Positions 18,982 to 28,735 of a stretch of 64,000 nt of DNA are shown in pieces. The position numbers and the translations under genes are program-made. The DNA is from Pseudomonadota bacterium. GTDB taxonomy: Bacteria; Pseudomonadota; Gammaproteobacteria; Steroidobacterales; Steroidobacteraceae. Each line of letters opens with the position of its first letter. Within the stretch, counting starts at the first letter, position 1. The notes under the pieces are model-generated. The model was not told the DNA's origin. It did not search any database and saw only the letters and a program-made list of their open reading frames with translations. Location of the stretch: contig JANXOV010000136.1 in assembly GCA_025357635.1 (NCBI GenBank), forward strand, positions 33,528 to 97,527, in the 5' to 3' direction.

Positions 18982-19605
18982 GTGGTTCAGCAGCTCCTAA
19001 AGTTCTTCATCGTGTTCTTCGTCGTCGTCGAACCCATCTCGCTGATCCCCGTGTTCGCCGGCCTGACCGAAGGCGCCAGCGACCTGTATAAGCGCAAGAT
19101 GGCCTTCAAGTCCTGCGCCATCGCGCTGGGCATCTGCGTGCTGTTCGCCCTGGTGGGCGCGAAGTTTTTGCAAATCATGGGCATAGCGTTGAGCTCGTTC
19201 CGCCTGGCCGGCGGGACGCTGCTGTTCCTCATCGCCTTGGAAATGGTGTTCGCCCGGCCTTCAGGAACGCGCACCACCGCACCCGAGGAACAGGAGTGCG
19301 CCAGGCGCGCCGACGTGTCGGTTTTCCCGCTGGCATTTCCCTTCATCGCCGGTCCTGGCGCGCTGGCCACCATCCTGCTCACCGCCGGTGAAGTCGGCGG
19401 CCATCCGGCCCTGTTCGCGGGGTTTCTCGCGGTGGTCGCGGCCGTGATGGCGCTGTGCTGGATCATCATGCTGGCCACGCCGCGCCTGATGCGCGTGCTG
19501 GGCGTCACCGGCGCCAACGTCGTCAACCGCCTTTCCGGCGTTGTGCTGGCGGCGCTGGCGGTTCAGTTCATTGTCGATGGCATTCGCGGCAGCTTTCTCA
19601 GCTGA
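18982..19605 (+). CDS. MarC family integral membrane protein
   Basis: Inner-membrane protein of 207 residues with about six membrane segments, in the MarC/UPF0056 family, whose function is not firmly known; relatives were once thought to be antibiotic-resistance factors. Family features are FFVVVEPISLIPVFAGLT at the start, SFRLAGGTLLFLIALEM and the FPLAFPFIAGPGA motif. The start is GTG at 18982. It is divergent from the DUF6763 gene and is followed by a toxin-antitoxin pair. Confidence 0.9.
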   Translation: MVQQLLKFFIVFFVVVEPISLIPVFAGLTEGASDLYKRKMAFKSCAIALGICVLFALVGAKFLQIMGIALSSFRLAGGTLLFLIALEMVFARPSGTRTTAPEEQECARRADVSVFPLAFPFIAGPGALATILLTAGEVGGHPALFAGFLAVVAAVMALCWIIMLATPRLMRVLGVTGANVVNRLSGVVLAALAVQFIVDGIRGSFLS

Positions 19606-19662
19606 AGGTTGCGTTGACCGGACTTTTTGTGTTTCAGAACGGACTGAACTAGACTTAGTCCA

Positions 19663-19914
19663 ATGGAGAAACCCCTGTCAAAAGCCATCAACATTCATGA
19701 AGCCAAGACCCACCTTTCGCGACTCGTGGAACAGGCCGCAAACGGGAAGGAAGTGATCATCGCGAAGGCCGGCAAGCCCATGGCACGACTGGTGCCGCTG
19801 GCGGCGGCCGCGCGCCCTAAGAAGCTCGGTATGCTCAAGGGCCGGATCAAGGTCCCCGACGACTTCAATGCACCGCTGGACGCCGAGACTCTGGCAATGT
19901 TTCAGGGGCGCTAG
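19663..19914 (+). CDS. Phd/YefM-type antitoxin
   Basis: DNA-binding antitoxin of a type II module. The 83-residue product shows the Phd/YefM N-terminal fold: INIHEAKTHLSRLVEQAANG followed by KEVIIAKAGKPMARLVP. The C-terminal tail (KVPDDFNAPLDAETLAMF) is the expected toxin-binding segment. It ends 2 bp before the toxin start. A short inverted repeat, GGACT (19641-19645) and AGTCC (19657-19661), lies just before the ATG and could be its operator. Confidence 0.9.
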   Translation: MEKPLSKAINIHEAKTHLSRLVEQAANGKEVIIAKAGKPMARLVPLAAAARPKKLGMLKGRIKVPDDFNAPLDAETLAMFQGR

Positions 19915-19916
19915 CC

Positions 19917-20291
19917 GTGCGACTGCTTCTGGACACGCATTTGTTGCTATGGACCTTGAGTGAGCCCAGGCGCATCGGCCGCAAGGCGCTGGCTCTCATC
20001 GACCGTTCCGATGTCTATGTCAGTGCAGCGTCAATATGGGAAATCAGTATCAAAGCGGCGCAGGGCAAACTGAAGGCGACGCCCGGACTCGTACTGAAAT
20101 CCGTTGAACCGGCCGGCTTCTCGCTATTGGCCATCCAAGCAGAGCATGCCGCGCGCGTATTTGATCTGGGTATGAACCACAACGATCCCTTCGATCGGCT
20201 GCTGATCGCCCAGGCGCAGATGGAATCCATGACATTGTTGACGAACGACGAGGTGCTGAAATCCTACGGCAACTGCGTGCAGTTGATTTGA
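19917..20291 (+). CDS. PIN-domain toxin (VapC family)
   Basis: Predicted Mg2+-dependent ribonuclease toxin. The 124-residue product has the PIN acidic residues: D6 in LLLDTHLLLW, Glu in SIWEISIK and the later Asp residues in HNDPFDRLLIAQA. The start is GTG at 19917, directly after the antitoxin. The Phd-type antitoxin with a PIN toxin of this THLLLW type is a common pairing. The module sits between marC and tyrS. Confidence 0.92.
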   Translation: MRLLLDTHLLLWTLSEPRRIGRKALALIDRSDVYVSAASIWEISIKAAQGKLKATPGLVLKSVEPAGFSLLAIQAEHAARVFDLGMNHNDPFDRLLIAQAQMESMTLLTNDEVLKSYGNCVQLI

Positions 20292-20368
20292 TCGCCTTCG
20301 CGGGCCGTGGCGGCCCAAGCAAGCGGGGCAATGCATCCCTCAGTATCCAAAACTAATTTGCTCCTCTT

Positions 20369-21616
20369 TCAGCGCACCCTCAGCAGCGCATGCTTCTTCT
20401 TTCCCACCGACAGCTTGATCACTCCGCCGCCCAGGTCCGCCTCCGTCAGCGCGCGTTCGGCGGTCACCGTCTCGTTGTTGATCTTCAGGGCATTCGAGCC
20501 CATATGACGGCGGCCTTCGCTTTTGGACGCGATGAGCTGCACGGCGAGGAAGGCATCCAGCAGCGGATAGCCGCGGGCCAGTGTTTCACGCGCCAGATCC
20601 ACCGAGGGCAGGCCGCTGGCGGCATCGCCCTGTTCGAAGGTCTTGCGCGCAGTGTCGGCGGCGGCCTCGGCGGCGGCGCGGCCGTGCAGCCACGCGGTGG
20701 CCTCCGTCGCCAGTATCTTCTTGGCTTCATTGATCTCGGCGCCGCCCAGCGCAGCCAGGCGCCGAACCTCCGCCATCGCAAGCGTCGTGAAGCGCGACAG
20801 CATCGTGCCGACATCGGCATCCTCGGTGTTGCGCCAGAACTGCCAGTAGTCGTAGGCGCTGCAGAGGTCTTCGTTCAGCCACACCGCGCCGGTCTCGGTC
20901 TTGCCCATCTTGCGTCCCGATGCGGTGGTCAGGAGCGGTGTGGTCAGCCCGAAGACCTCGATGCCGTCCTTGCGGCGGCACAACTCCACGCCGTTGACGA
21001 TGTTGCCCCATTGATCCGAGCCGCCCATCTGCAGGCGGCAGCCGCAGCGCCGGTACAGTTCGTGGAAGTCGTAGGCCTGCATCAGCATGTAATTGAATTC
21101 GAGAAACGTCATCGGGCTCTCGCGCTCCAGACGCAGCTTCACGCTGTCGAAGCTCAACATGCGGTTGATGGTGAATTCCGTGCCGCAGTCGCGCAGGAAC
21201 TCCACGTAACCCAGCTTGGAAAGCCAGACGTCGTTGTCGACCATCATCGCATCGGTAGGGCCGGAGCCGAACGACAGGAATTTCGCGAACACCCCCTGGA
21301 TGGAGGCGATGTTGGCGCGGATATCGTCATCCGTCAGCAGCGCGCGCTGCGTGTCCTTGCCGGTGGGATCACCCACTTTGGTGGTGCCGCCACCCATCAA
21401 CGCGACGGGCCGGTGTCCGGTACGCTGCAGCCAGTAAAGCATGATGATCTGGACGAGGCTGCCGACGTGCAGCGAGCGGGCGGTGGCATCGAAGCCGATG
21501 TAGCCGGTCACCACCTCGCGCGCCGCCAGCGCATCGAGCCCCTCGAGATGGGTGCCTTGATGGATGAAGCCGCGCTCGTTCAGCACTTGCAGAAAATCGG
21601 ACTTGAATGTCGACAT
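20369..21616 (-). CDS. tyrS: Tyrosine--tRNA ligase
   Basis: Class I aminoacyl-tRNA synthetase that charges tRNA-Tyr. The 415-residue protein has the HIGH-like motif in SLHVGSLVQ, the tyrosine-binding YMLMQAYDF region and the KMSKS-like loop GRKMGKTE. The C-terminus carries an S4-type RNA-binding domain ([16 protein letters not shown] onward). The 77 bp between its stop and vapC contain a GGGCCG/CGGCCC stem without a T-run. No T-box leader was seen upstream. Confidence 0.97.
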   Translation of the reverse strand: MSTFKSDFLQVLNERGFIHQGTHLEGLDALAAREVVTGYIGFDATARSLHVGSLVQIIMLYWLQRTGHRPVALMGGGTTKVGDPTGKDTQRALLTDDDIRANIASIQGVFAKFLSFGSGPTDAMMVDNDVWLSKLGYVEFLRDCGTEFTINRMLSFDSVKLRLERESPMTFLEFNYMLMQAYDFHELYRRCGCRLQMGGSDQWGNIVNGVELCRRKDGIEVFGLTTPLLTTASGRKMGKTETGAVWLNEDLCSAYDYWQFWRNTEDADVGTMLSRFTTLAMAEVRRLAALGGAEINEAKKILATEATAWLHGRAAAEAAADTARKTFEQGDAASGLPSVDLARETLARGYPLLDAFLAVQLIASKSEGRRHMGSNALKINNETVTAERALTEADLGGGVIKLSVGKKKHALLRVR

Positions 21617-21749
21617 GTCGATCAGCCGGCGGCTGTCCTTTGTTCAATGGGTACGCGAGCAGTATCGCTGATTCCTCCGTCATTCAGATCAATGCGGTGC
21701 AAGTGACAGGCGCTGTACATTCATACAGCCTGGCTCTGATAGGATCGCG

Positions 21750-21839
21750 GAGTTGTCGCCGCTCGCCATCGCCGGAATCGTGCTGATCCTGGCCGGCACC
21801 GTGCTGGTCAACGTCAACTCGCCCGCGGCTAAAGAATGA
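21750..21839 (+). pseudogene. C-terminal remnant of a small multidrug resistance (SMR) transporter
   Basis: The frame reads ELSPLAIAGIVLILAGTVLV and continues NVNSPAAKE then stop. This aligns in register with the last membrane helix and tail of EmrE-type transporters, which have a similar Ala-Ile-x-Gly, Leu-Ile-x-Ala-Gly and Asn spacing. Upstream the frame stays open but has no further SMR-like residues and no start, so only about 30 of some 110 residues remain. It lies in the gap between tyrS and the lipoprotein gene. Confidence 0.6.
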
Positions 21840-21877
21840 CGCAGGTCTGACGATACCCGAGGACAGGCGGGTGCTTC

Positions 21878-22711
21878 ATGATCCTCAACGCGGGCAGAAC
21901 TTGGTTTGTTGTAGCGCTGCCGCTGTTGCTGGCCGCCTGCGGTGGCGGTGGCGCACCCGTGACCACGCAGTCCCCGCAATCGGTTGCGCAACCTCCCGCC
22001 GACGGTCGCCCGGTGACGCAAAGCGACACCGAAATCGCGCAACTGATCTACGGCGACACGCAACGCACACCTGCCGGGTTTTTCTCGGACCCGGTGCCCG
22101 CCGTCGCAGGCTACGTGAGCACCTCTCACATCAAGGCTCCGGATGTGGGTCTGGGCACGCGGCCGTACGAGCTGTGCACCGATGATTGGAATCAGGCACT
22201 GCAATGGTCGGAAAGCGCCGCGACCCGCGGCAGCTCCTACGATGCGCTGACGGGCAACGGTGATTCGGCGATGTACTTCGAATTCGATCGGCTGCGCAAT
22301 GGCACTCCCCAAGGCTACATCCGCCAGCGCGTATTCAAATGCGCCTTCGTCAACCGCGACGATATCGACCTGCGCCAGCCCGCCGGCGCTGCGGGCCGGC
22401 TCAATGGTCCGCAGCCGCAGGCGGCCGATCTGCGTCAGTTGAGCGAGTATCTGTGGGAATTCACGCCCTACAACAACACCGGCAATGTGGTGTTGCGCAG
22501 CGTGGGCGCTTCGTCCGCTGGCATGCTGACGCAGACGCTGTACCTTGCCAGCAAAAGCGCCGGGGTGAACGGCGCCTGCGATTCAATCCAGGTGCTCGAA
22601 TGGACGCACACGCTCGACACCGCCACCGGCAACATCACGCGCGCCGTCACCTCCCTGTGGAGTTTCACCGTCCGGCAGGAAGCAGGCTCCGTGGCGGTGT
22701 GTCCCCGCTGA
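21878..22711 (+). CDS. Predicted lipoprotein of unknown function
   Basis: I do not recognise the family. The 277-residue product has a lipoprotein signal with lipobox LLAAC (Cys21) followed by four Gly, so it should be anchored in a membrane facing the periplasm. A low-complexity linker follows to about residue 50, then a globular part with conserved-looking aromatic and Cys residues (YELCTDDW, VFKCAFVNRDD, GACDSIQVLEW). It ends SVAVCPR. It converges on the large OmpA-like gene with 9 bp between stops. Confidence 0.8.
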   Translation: MILNAGRTWFVVALPLLLAACGGGGAPVTTQSPQSVAQPPADGRPVTQSDTEIAQLIYGDTQRTPAGFFSDPVPAVAGYVSTSHIKAPDVGLGTRPYELCTDDWNQALQWSESAATRGSSYDALTGNGDSAMYFEFDRLRNGTPQGYIRQRVFKCAFVNRDDIDLRQPAGAAGRLNGPQPQAADLRQLSEYLWEFTPYNNTGNVVLRSVGASSAGMLTQTLYLASKSAGVNGACDSIQVLEWTHTLDTATGNITRAVTSLWSFTVRQEAGSVAVCPR

Positions 22712-22720
22712 GACCGACGC

Positions 22721-25700
22721 TTACCGGCCCATGCCGCGCAGGCCCGCCAGGTTCAGATCCTTGAACGTGTCCTGATCGAACTTCACGCGGAACTTGATGT
22801 ACGGGCCGCTCGCCAGATAGCGCGCATCGTCGAAATCACGATCGGTGAAGCCTTGCAGGTTGTATCCCACCGAGATCCACACGTTCTTGACGAGGGTGAT
22901 GCCCAGATCGGCGCCCAGCGAGGACGACCCGACTCCTGAATTGAACGATTGCAGCATCGTGCCGTGCAATCCCGCATCGAAACGCCGTGACAGGTCGCGC
23001 CTCAGATCCAGACCCAGCAGGCCCGACGCGCCGCTGTAGTGATCGCCATCGAAGGAACTGAGCACGAAGCGCGCACCCACCTGCACGCCCAGCTGCGTGC
23101 GTGGGTCCAGCAGAACGTTCATGTGCGAATTGTTGACGATGCGGGTACCGCGGACGTAGAAACCGCTGGCATCGCTCGCGCCGCCGAGGCTGCCGTCCTG
23201 ATGCTTGAGCTCCAGCCGGTCGAGGATGATCCAGCGGCTCTCCACGGGTCGGAATGCCCAGGACAGCTGCACATTCGCCGCCTCCGTGTTGCCGGACGCC
23301 GAGGCGCGGCTGTTCAGATATTGCAGCACGAAGGCAAAGGCATGGCCCTTGATCGCTTCGCGGTAGAACCCGCTGGTCACCGACCAGCGGTCTTCCAGAT
23401 CACCATGTCGGTGCTCGATCCGGTCGGTGATGTTCCATAGTTCCGTGCGATACAGGCTGGCCGCGGACACGGCGAAGAAATCCCCGGCCTGCAGCTGCAG
23501 CGTGTTGCCGGTGGAGGAGCTGATCACCGAGGAGCCGCCGATGCCCGGCGTGCCGAACGCAGGCGGGGAATTGGCATTGAACACGTTGGAGCTGCCGCGC
23601 ACGGTGCGGCTCTGATCCAGCCCCACATCCAATGCCAGCCGGTCGTTGACCTGCCAACCTTGTGTCAGTCCCAGGTTGGCGAACGTACGCGCGCCATTTT
23701 CTGTGAACTGCTGGTTCACGCTGCTGCTCACCTGCGCATGCGACCAGGGCGAGGCGCGCACTCCGATGCGGGTCATGTCGGCACTGAGCTTGCTGCCCTG
23801 CGCGTGCTCGTGGTCGGCAAACAAGGAGACATCCGGGGTGAGCGCGTAATCGGCGCCGATCAGGCTGCGCGCCGGAAAATCGTTGAGCCCATGGGAGCCG
23901 CTCAGGGTCACATCCTGTGCGGCGCGCAGCGTCAGCCGGCTGTCGAGCAGTTTGACGCTGCCATTGATGAAGCCCTGCTCGGAAGCTGCGTCACCGACGC
24001 TGGCATCCCGCTGCGCCACGTGACGCAGGCCGCCTCCGAGGTTGGTGAGCTGCGTTTCGCGGCGCAGCTCGGCGCTGAGAAGATCGCGCTTGGCGTCGGT
24101 GGCGTCCAGCTCTTGGCGCAGCGCTTCCGCCAGCACGCTCCAGCGGTCATTCACGCGCAGCCGCCCGTCCAGGCCCGCCTTGCGCGTGCCGGTCTCGGTC
24201 AGCGATTGCTGGCCGAACCCGAAGCCGTTCTGCTGCACGCGGTAGTAGGCGTTCAGGTCCACTGTCTTGCTGATGCGCTTGATCTCGGCGAAGTACGCAT
24301 TCGCCTGCGCCGCCCGCGCCGGGTTGTCCGATTCCGTGCGGGCGAATTCCAGACGCGCATCGGTGCCCTCCGCCAGGCGCAGTTTGGCGTCCACGCCCCC
24401 CAGGCGCGTGTTGCCGGCCTGTGAGCCTTCGCTGACGAAACTGGCGCCCAGTTCAGATCGCCCGACTTTCAGATAGCCGCGGCCGCCCGCCGTGAGCGCG
24501 TCGCGCATGCGCGAGTCGACCTCATACTCGATCACGATGAACTGCGGATTGAAGTTCTCGTCGCGACTCATCACGGGCTGCTTGAAGAACAGCGTGCCGT
24601 TCAGGTAATCGATGTCGTAGTCGATGTAGCGCGTCAGCGTCGTGGTCTTGAGCACCTGCTCGGTGCGGATCCGGTCGCGCACCTCGATGCGCAGCTGTTC
24701 GCTGTTGGCCACGAGGTTGCGCTGCGTGAGCCGGTACAGACCGGAGGTTCCGTCGCCTTGAATCTGATCCTGCACATAGCCCTGGTCGGTATTGGCGCCG
24801 AAGGCGTTGTAGCCCACGCGATCGCCCGCGTACTCGGACTTCACGCCGGTGAGCGAGCGGCTGTAGCGCGACAGCTCGGTCACCGTGATGCCGGTGTTGA
24901 AATCGCCGAACATGGCCATGAACTGGCGCCGTTCCAGTTTCAGGTACAGCTTGTGCGCGGACGGCGCCTCGAAGCGCTGCTCGCTGCCATCGCCATACAA
25001 CGTGTAGTACTGATGCGGGTCGATGACGCCGAACAGCCGTTGCTTGGCCAGATCGCGATCGCGCGCCGAATCGTAGGCCATGGTCAGCAGGAAGTCGCCT
25101 TTGATGCGGCCCTTGGCGAAGTAGGCAACGCGTCCGCTGTCGTCATAGCCCTCGCGCAGGTCATCCGCCGCCGCTGCTTCGGCATTCTGGCTGATGGTGC
25201 GATAAGCGGCGGTCCCTTCCGCCACGCCCACCAGCACCCAGTCGCGCGCCTGCGGCGAAATCCACACGCGCAGTTCCTGCGACTGGCGTTCGCTGAAACG
25301 CAGGTGCACGACCACCATGCCGCTCTGCGTGGTCGGCTCCAGCTCCAGTCGCGCCACGCCATCGTCATCCACCATGAACTGCGGCTCGTCCGATCCCAGC
25401 TTCGGCAGCTGCTGATTCTTCTGCCGGTCCACTTCCCACCGCGTGCGGTAGGGCGGATCCACGCTGAACGTCCCCATGGTGCCCGGACGCGCCGCATTGC
25501 CCGACGCATCGAACAGTGTCACCGCGATCACCGGCGGCGTGCTGCCATCGGCGCTCAACGCCGACTTGGGCTTGTCGACTTGCGCGCGCACTGCGCCGCC
25601 GGAGAAATGCAGGGTGCGTTCGAGGCGCTTGACTTCCCCGCCCTTGGCATCGCGCACGATGGCCACCAGCTGATTGTCGCCATCGCGCACGTCCACGCCG

Positions 25701-28700
25701 CGCCAGCGGCTCAGCGCCACCCGCTTGTCATGCTTCAGGGCCACCCCATCGAAGTTCAGTGCGCTGACCGGAGCCCCGTTCAGACGTAGCTCCACCCGCT
25801 GTTCCGGTTCGTGCTGCACGGCGACCTTGATGCTGGAGATGGCCGGAATGTCGCCCGCCGCCGGGCGCAGCAGCGCGATGCCCGGCTGCAGCGATTCCAC
25901 GTCGACATCGGCAAGCAGCGGGCTGCGATTCACATGACGGGCCGGCGGCGGGGCGGCGGCTTGCAGTATGCCCTCGGTGGGCACGGCCGCAGCGCTCGCT
26001 TCCGGCCTCACCAGCGACAGCTGCCCTTGCTGCTTCACGCGCAGTCCGTCGATCGTGATCTCGACGCGGCGGTTGCGCGCCAGATCCTCCACCGAGTCGC
26101 CCGCCGCGACCGGCTCGTCCGGGCCTTTGCCATCGACGTGCAGCTGATCATCGGACAGATCCAGGCTGCGCCGCAGGTAGTCCGCTACGGCCTGCGCGCG
26201 CGCGCGCGACAGCGCGTAGTTGTCGGAAAATTGCGCGCGGCTGTGCGCGCTGACCTTGTTTTTGTCGGTATGGCCGACGGCCGTGATGCGCAGGTTCTTT
26301 ACCCCGCGCCACTGCCCGGCCAGCGCTTCCAGCTGCGCCCGGTCGGCGGTGTCCAGATCCGCCCCCATCACCGCGAAATGCGGCGAGAAGCGGTAGGTGG
26401 CGCTTTCGTATTCGACCTCGCCGCGCCTGAGCTGATTGCTCAAGGTCGCCGTCGTGCGGTCCACCTGCGCGGGCGTATCGAAGCTGGCCGATGCCTGCAG
26501 TTCGAATGCCGGTGAATCGCCGATCACGCGGGTGTCGAACGACACAGTGGCCTCGGCGCCGGCAGCCAGTTCCCCCAGATCGAATGTGGCCCGCTCGCCG
26601 ACCAGATCCGGGTCCGGGTGCTCCACGCCGCCCACGCGGGCGCTGCCGCGAATGTAGCGCAGTTCGATTGGCAGGTTCACCGTCACGCGCACCTGACGCG
26701 CAGGCACGCCGGCGGCGCGCAGTGATACGGTGTGCTGCAGATCTGCGCCACCGGTGATTTGTGTGCGCAGGCTCATTTCTAAAGATCCCCGCGGCGGCGG
26801 CTTGTGCTTGAGCGCGAAGTCCGCGCGCCACAGCGCACCGGCTCGCAGGTCCACAAACTGCGAGTATTCCCGACCAGCCTGGCGTACCGGCGCATCGCAG
26901 CGCTGCGGCTCCAGCAGTGCGGGCACGGTCAGCGTATCCATCTGCACCACGTGAGTGCCGGCGGGCACGCCTTCGAAATGGTACTTGCCTTCCTCGTCGG
27001 TCACCGCATAGCGCCCATCTTCCAGGAAGACCCGCACTCCTGGCACACCCTTGCGCTGGGTGGAATCCGCATCGCAGTCGCCCTCCACGATGCGGCCGAG
27101 GATGAATCCCTGGTCTGTGAACAGATCGTTGCGCACGCGAATGACGGCCTGCCCGACATTGGAGGCGGCGCCGAAAGCATTGAAGGCGCGCGCGCTGTTG
27201 GTCAGCGTCTGCTCGCGCACAGCCACGGTGATCTCGGCCACGTAGCTCAACTTGAAGGCAGTGGACGGCGCCAGGGTTCCGAGCTTGAACTTCAACGTGA
27301 GGCCATCGGCGCTGATGACCGGGTCGTCGATCTTTGCTCCATTCAGCCGCGCCGAGCCATGCCGATAGCGCAGACCCCGCGGCAGCCGGTCCGACACGTT
27401 GATGTCCGGCACCACGGCGGCGGTGTCGAGGTTGTCGATCCGCACCGTGTATTGCACGAAGTCGCCCGGCGAGGCGAACGCCGTGGTCGTGCTCTTGGTC
27501 AGAAACAATTGCGTGCTGGTCGGATCGACCGGTACGTCCACCGCGACCGCCACTGGCGCAGCGGCCGTGAAGGCGCCGCCGAAGGAACCGGCGTTGAGCC
27601 GGAACGGCGCACCCGGTAGTTGATTCAATTCGTCGATGCCGCGGCTCGAGGGCGCATTGAAGCCCGCCGGCGGCAGCACCTCGATGCGGTATTGCCCCAG
27701 CGAAACCAGCGGAAAGCGGAATACGCCGGCGGGCAGGTTGTAGATGGTGCCGCCCGCGTCCGTCACGGCATTGCCGGTGGTCAGTTCGGCCGGATAGCGG
27801 CTCACGCCATCATCGCCCAGGACCGTCGCGAGCGCGCCAGTGGCCACGTCGATGAGGCGCACCCGCGCGCCGTTCACCGGCTGCCCGCTGCGCGAATCGA
27901 ACACGCGCCCAAACGGATCCACCAGCGCCGCGGCGCTGCTGCTGTCACCCGGGTTGAGTGGATCGGTGTAGCTGAGCGTGAGTCGGGAATCGCGCGCCAC
28001 TTGCAGCACGCAGTCGCCGCGCACCGCGGTCGCGGCGCTGCCGGTCTGCAGATAGCCGAGAAAAACACCGGAATTGACCGCCGTTTCGCTCAGCCGCACG
28101 GTCTCCTGATCGCCGCTCGCGCTGCTCACGGTGACCGTCACGGTGTCGATTACCGCGGCATCGCGATTCTGATCAGCGTCGATGATGCGCAGAAAGAGGG
28201 CATCGCCGCCATGAACGCTCTGGGTCTGCGCCAGCGCAATGCCTTGCGCGGGGTCGAGGCTGCCGCCGGCGCCGACCACCGGTGGCGGCAGGGGAACGAA
28301 AGCGCCGCCATTCAGACATTGCGTCGGACCGCCGGTGCGCGCGGGATCCGCTCCCGCCTCACCAAGCCGCAGAATGGAGGCCGTCGACAGGGACGGCACC
28401 GGCACCACCTTGGCGCTGACCGCATTGGTGAGAATGCTGACCGGTGTGGGTGAACCCGGGCGCAGAAAGTCGATCTGCGCCACATTGCTGATCGCAACGC
28501 CCGGAGAGGTCATCGCCAGTGCGCCGTTGCCACTGTGCCAACACAGCGCGCCCAGCAGCGCAAGGCATGCGAATACGCCGCCTCGAAACGAGGGGCGGGC
28601 GCGAGGCTCGTTCAGCCCCGCGCCCGCCGCAATCGCCGCAGGTGACTCCTTGTTACGGCGCTGCCGGGTCGAAAGCCGTTCGACCCGGCGCGCCGGCCGC

Positions 28701-28711
28701 GCCCGACGCAT
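22721..28711 (-). CDS. Giant surface protein: DUF11, Cna-B-like, OmpA and predicted beta-barrel regions
   Basis: A 1996-residue exported protein of unknown function. In order it has a long basic N-region and hydrophobic signal at about 45-65, bacterial Ig-like and carboxypeptidase-like segments to about 390, and a DUF11 repeat at about 395-510 (TKSTTTAFASPGDFVQYTV). A Cna-B/SdrD-B-like domain follows at about 534-590 (GVPGVRVFLEDGRYAVTDEE). A peptidoglycan-binding OmpA domain lies at about 765-885 (VGHTDKNK, LSRARAQAV, RNRRVEI). The remainder has alternating-residue strands and many Gln/Asp/Arg turns, which I read as an outer-membrane barrel from about 1400 to the end. It is the last gene of a four-gene minus-strand operon of DUF11 proteins. 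The true start is uncertain, because the signal lies unusually far in. Confidence 0.8.
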   Translation of the reverse strand: MRRARPARRVERLSTRQRRNKESPAAIAAGAGLNEPRARPSFRGGVFACLALLGALCWHSGNGALAMTSPGVAISNVAQIDFLRPGSPTPVSILTNAVSAKVVPVPSLSTASILRLGEAGADPARTGGPTQCLNGGAFVPLPPPVVGAGGSLDPAQGIALAQTQSVHGGDALFLRIIDADQNRDAAVIDTVTVTVSSASGDQETVRLSETAVNSGVFLGYLQTGSAATAVRGDCVLQVARDSRLTLSYTDPLNPGDSSSAAALVDPFGRVFDSRSGQPVNGARVRLIDVATGALATVLGDDGVSRYPAELTTGNAVTDAGGTIYNLPAGVFRFPLVSLGQYRIEVLPPAGFNAPSSRGIDELNQLPGAPFRLNAGSFGGAFTAAAPVAVAVDVPVDPTSTQLFLTKSTTTAFASPGDFVQYTVRIDNLDTAAVVPDINVSDRLPRGLRYRHGSARLNGAKIDDPVISADGLTLKFKLGTLAPSTAFKLSYVAEITVAVREQTLTNSARAFNAFGAASNVGQAVIRVRNDLFTDQGFILGRIVEGDCDADSTQRKGVPGVRVFLEDGRYAVTDEEGKYHFEGVPAGTHVVQMDTLTVPALLEPQRCDAPVRQAGREYSQFVDLRAGALWRADFALKHKPPPRGSLEMSLRTQITGGADLQHTVSLRAAGVPARQVRVTVNLPIELRYIRGSARVGGVEHPDPDLVGERATFDLGELAAGAEATVSFDTRVIGDSPAFELQASASFDTPAQVDRTTATLSNQLRRGEVEYESATYRFSPHFAVMGADLDTADRAQLEALAGQWRGVKNLRITAVGHTDKNKVSAHSRAQFSDNYALSRARAQAVADYLRRSLDLSDDQLHVDGKGPDEPVAAGDSVEDLARNRRVEITIDGLRVKQQGQLSLVRPEASAAAVPTEGILQAAAPPPARHVNRSPLLADVDVESLQPGIALLRPAAGDIPAISSIKVAVQHEPEQRVELRLNGAPVSALNFDGVALKHDKRVALSRWRGVDVRDGDNQLVAIVRDAKGGEVKRLERTLHFSGGAVRAQVDKPKSALSADGSTPPVIAVTLFDASGNAARPGTMGTFSVDPPYRTRWEVDRQKNQQLPKLGSDEPQFMVDDDGVARLELEPTTQSGMVVVHLRFSERQSQELRVWISPQARDWVLVGVAEGTAAYRTISQNAEAAAADDLREGYDDSGRVAYFAKGRIKGDFLLTMAYDSARDRDLAKQRLFGVIDPHQYYTLYGDGSEQRFEAPSAHKLYLKLERRQFMAMFGDFNTGITVTELSRYSRSLTGVKSEYAGDRVGYNAFGANTDQGYVQDQIQGDGTSGLYRLTQRNLVANSEQLRIEVRDRIRTEQVLKTTTLTRYIDYDIDYLNGTLFFKQPVMSRDENFNPQFIVIEYEVDSRMRDALTAGGRGYLKVGRSELGASFVSEGSQAGNTRLGGVDAKLRLAEGTDARLEFARTESDNPARAAQANAYFAEIKRISKTVDLNAYYRVQQNGFGFGQQSLTETGTRKAGLDGRLRVNDRWSVLAEALRQELDATDAKRDLLSAELRRETQLTNLGGGLRHVAQRDASVGDAASEQGFINGSVKLLDSRLTLRAAQDVTLSGSHGLNDFPARSLIGADYALTPDVSLFADHEHAQGSKLSADMTRIGVRASPWSHAQVSSSVNQQFTENGARTFANLGLTQGWQVNDRLALDVGLDQSRTVRGSSNVFNANSPPAFGTPGIGGSSVISSSTGNTLQLQAGDFFAVSAASLYRTELWNITDRIEHRHGDLEDRWSVTSGFYREAIKGHAFAFVLQYLNSRASASGNTEAANVQLSWAFRPVESRWIILDRLELKHQDGSLGGASDASGFYVRGTRIVNNSHMNVLLDPRTQLGVQVGARFVLSSFDGDHYSGASGLLGLDLRRDLSRRFDAGLHGTMLQSFNSGVGSSSLGADLGITLVKNVWISVGYNLQGFTDRDFDDARYLASGPYIKFRVKFDQDTFKDLNLAGLRGMGR

Positions 28712-28735
28712 GAGGACCCCTTATCAGGCGCGCCT

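Noticed and set aside
20301..20316. Hairpin GGGCCG/CGGCCC between vapC and tyrS as terminator
   Set aside because: Short stem without a following T-run in either direction.
20390..21706. Open plus-strand frame of 438 codons opposite tyrS
   Set aside because: It is a shadow of tyrS, with low-complexity His/Gln/Arg composition and no plausible start region.
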